A stretch of 5,252 nt of DNA from Candidatus Gastranaerophilales bacterium (GTDB lineage Bacteria; Cyanobacteriota; Vampirovibrionia; Gastranaerophilales; Gastranaerophilaceae): assembly GCA_947589525.1 (NCBI GenBank), contig CANQAW010000134.1:1-5252 (forward strand), given 5' to 3'. Position 1 is the first letter of the stretch; the number at the start of each line of letters is the position of its first letter. A program made the position numbers and the translations under genes. This document shows positions 5,247 through 5,252 of this stretch, one piece after another. A model generated the notes under the pieces. That model did not search any database and was not told where the DNA came from. It saw only the letters and a list, made by a program, of their open reading frames with translations.

Positions 5247-5252
5247 TCAACA

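Noticed and set aside
1..5252. CRISPR array, tRNA or rRNA gene, insertion sequence or integrase
   Set aside because: I saw no spaced direct repeats, no tRNA-like T-arm motif in the spacers, and no transposase or integrase motifs.

Overview
The window is AT-rich DNA (by eye mid-30s % GC in the genes and lower between them) from a bacterium that uses the standard code, since UGA is read as stop. Small helical genes, an NfnA-type flavoprotein and a YuiF-type antiporter fit an anaerobic, gut-type bacterium. Gastranaerophilales (Melainabacteria) or a Firmicutes-like lineage is my guess, held weakly because no marker here decides it.

Layout. Positions 1-99 hold the 3' end of an unidentified + strand gene. 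It converges on a - strand operon transcribed from about 2461 down to 117: an NfnA/SudB-type FAD/NAD-binding [2Fe-2S] reductase subunit (2436-1579), a 60-residue four-cysteine protein (1577-1395) and leuC, the isopropylmalate dehydratase large subunit (1388-117). These genes are 1 and 6 bp apart, so they are almost certainly co-transcribed. Neither the usual NfnB partner nor leuD lies next to them.

The divergent spacer 2437-2708 is the richest non-coding stretch. It holds a good promoter and Shine-Dalgarno for nfnA, two operator-like dyads (2528-2552 and 2612-2627) and, just before the next + strand gene, a perfect 13-bp inverted repeat (2652-2690). The right arm of that repeat overlaps a second, competing complement to the Shine-Dalgarno. 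This looks like a possible translational switch.

Two small + strand genes follow (2709-2978 and 2981-3301), 2 bp apart. The first encodes a very basic 89-residue protein with a TTG start. The second encodes an acidic, glutamine-rich helical hairpin of 106 residues. I recognise neither. The second ends tail-to-tail on a YuiF-type Na+/H+ antiporter gene (3298-4593, - strand), and the two share the palindrome TTAA for their stop codons. The antiporter start overlaps the end of proS by 10 bp.

The right edge is anomalous. From about 5042 leftward the reading frame is the C-terminal third of prolyl-tRNA synthetase. From about 5043 to 5246 the same frame instead resembles the N-terminal part of a phage DUF1064 protein, with more GC-rich codons. 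This in-frame chimera is either an assembly or recombination junction or a real gene disruption. It is the observation most in need of checking.
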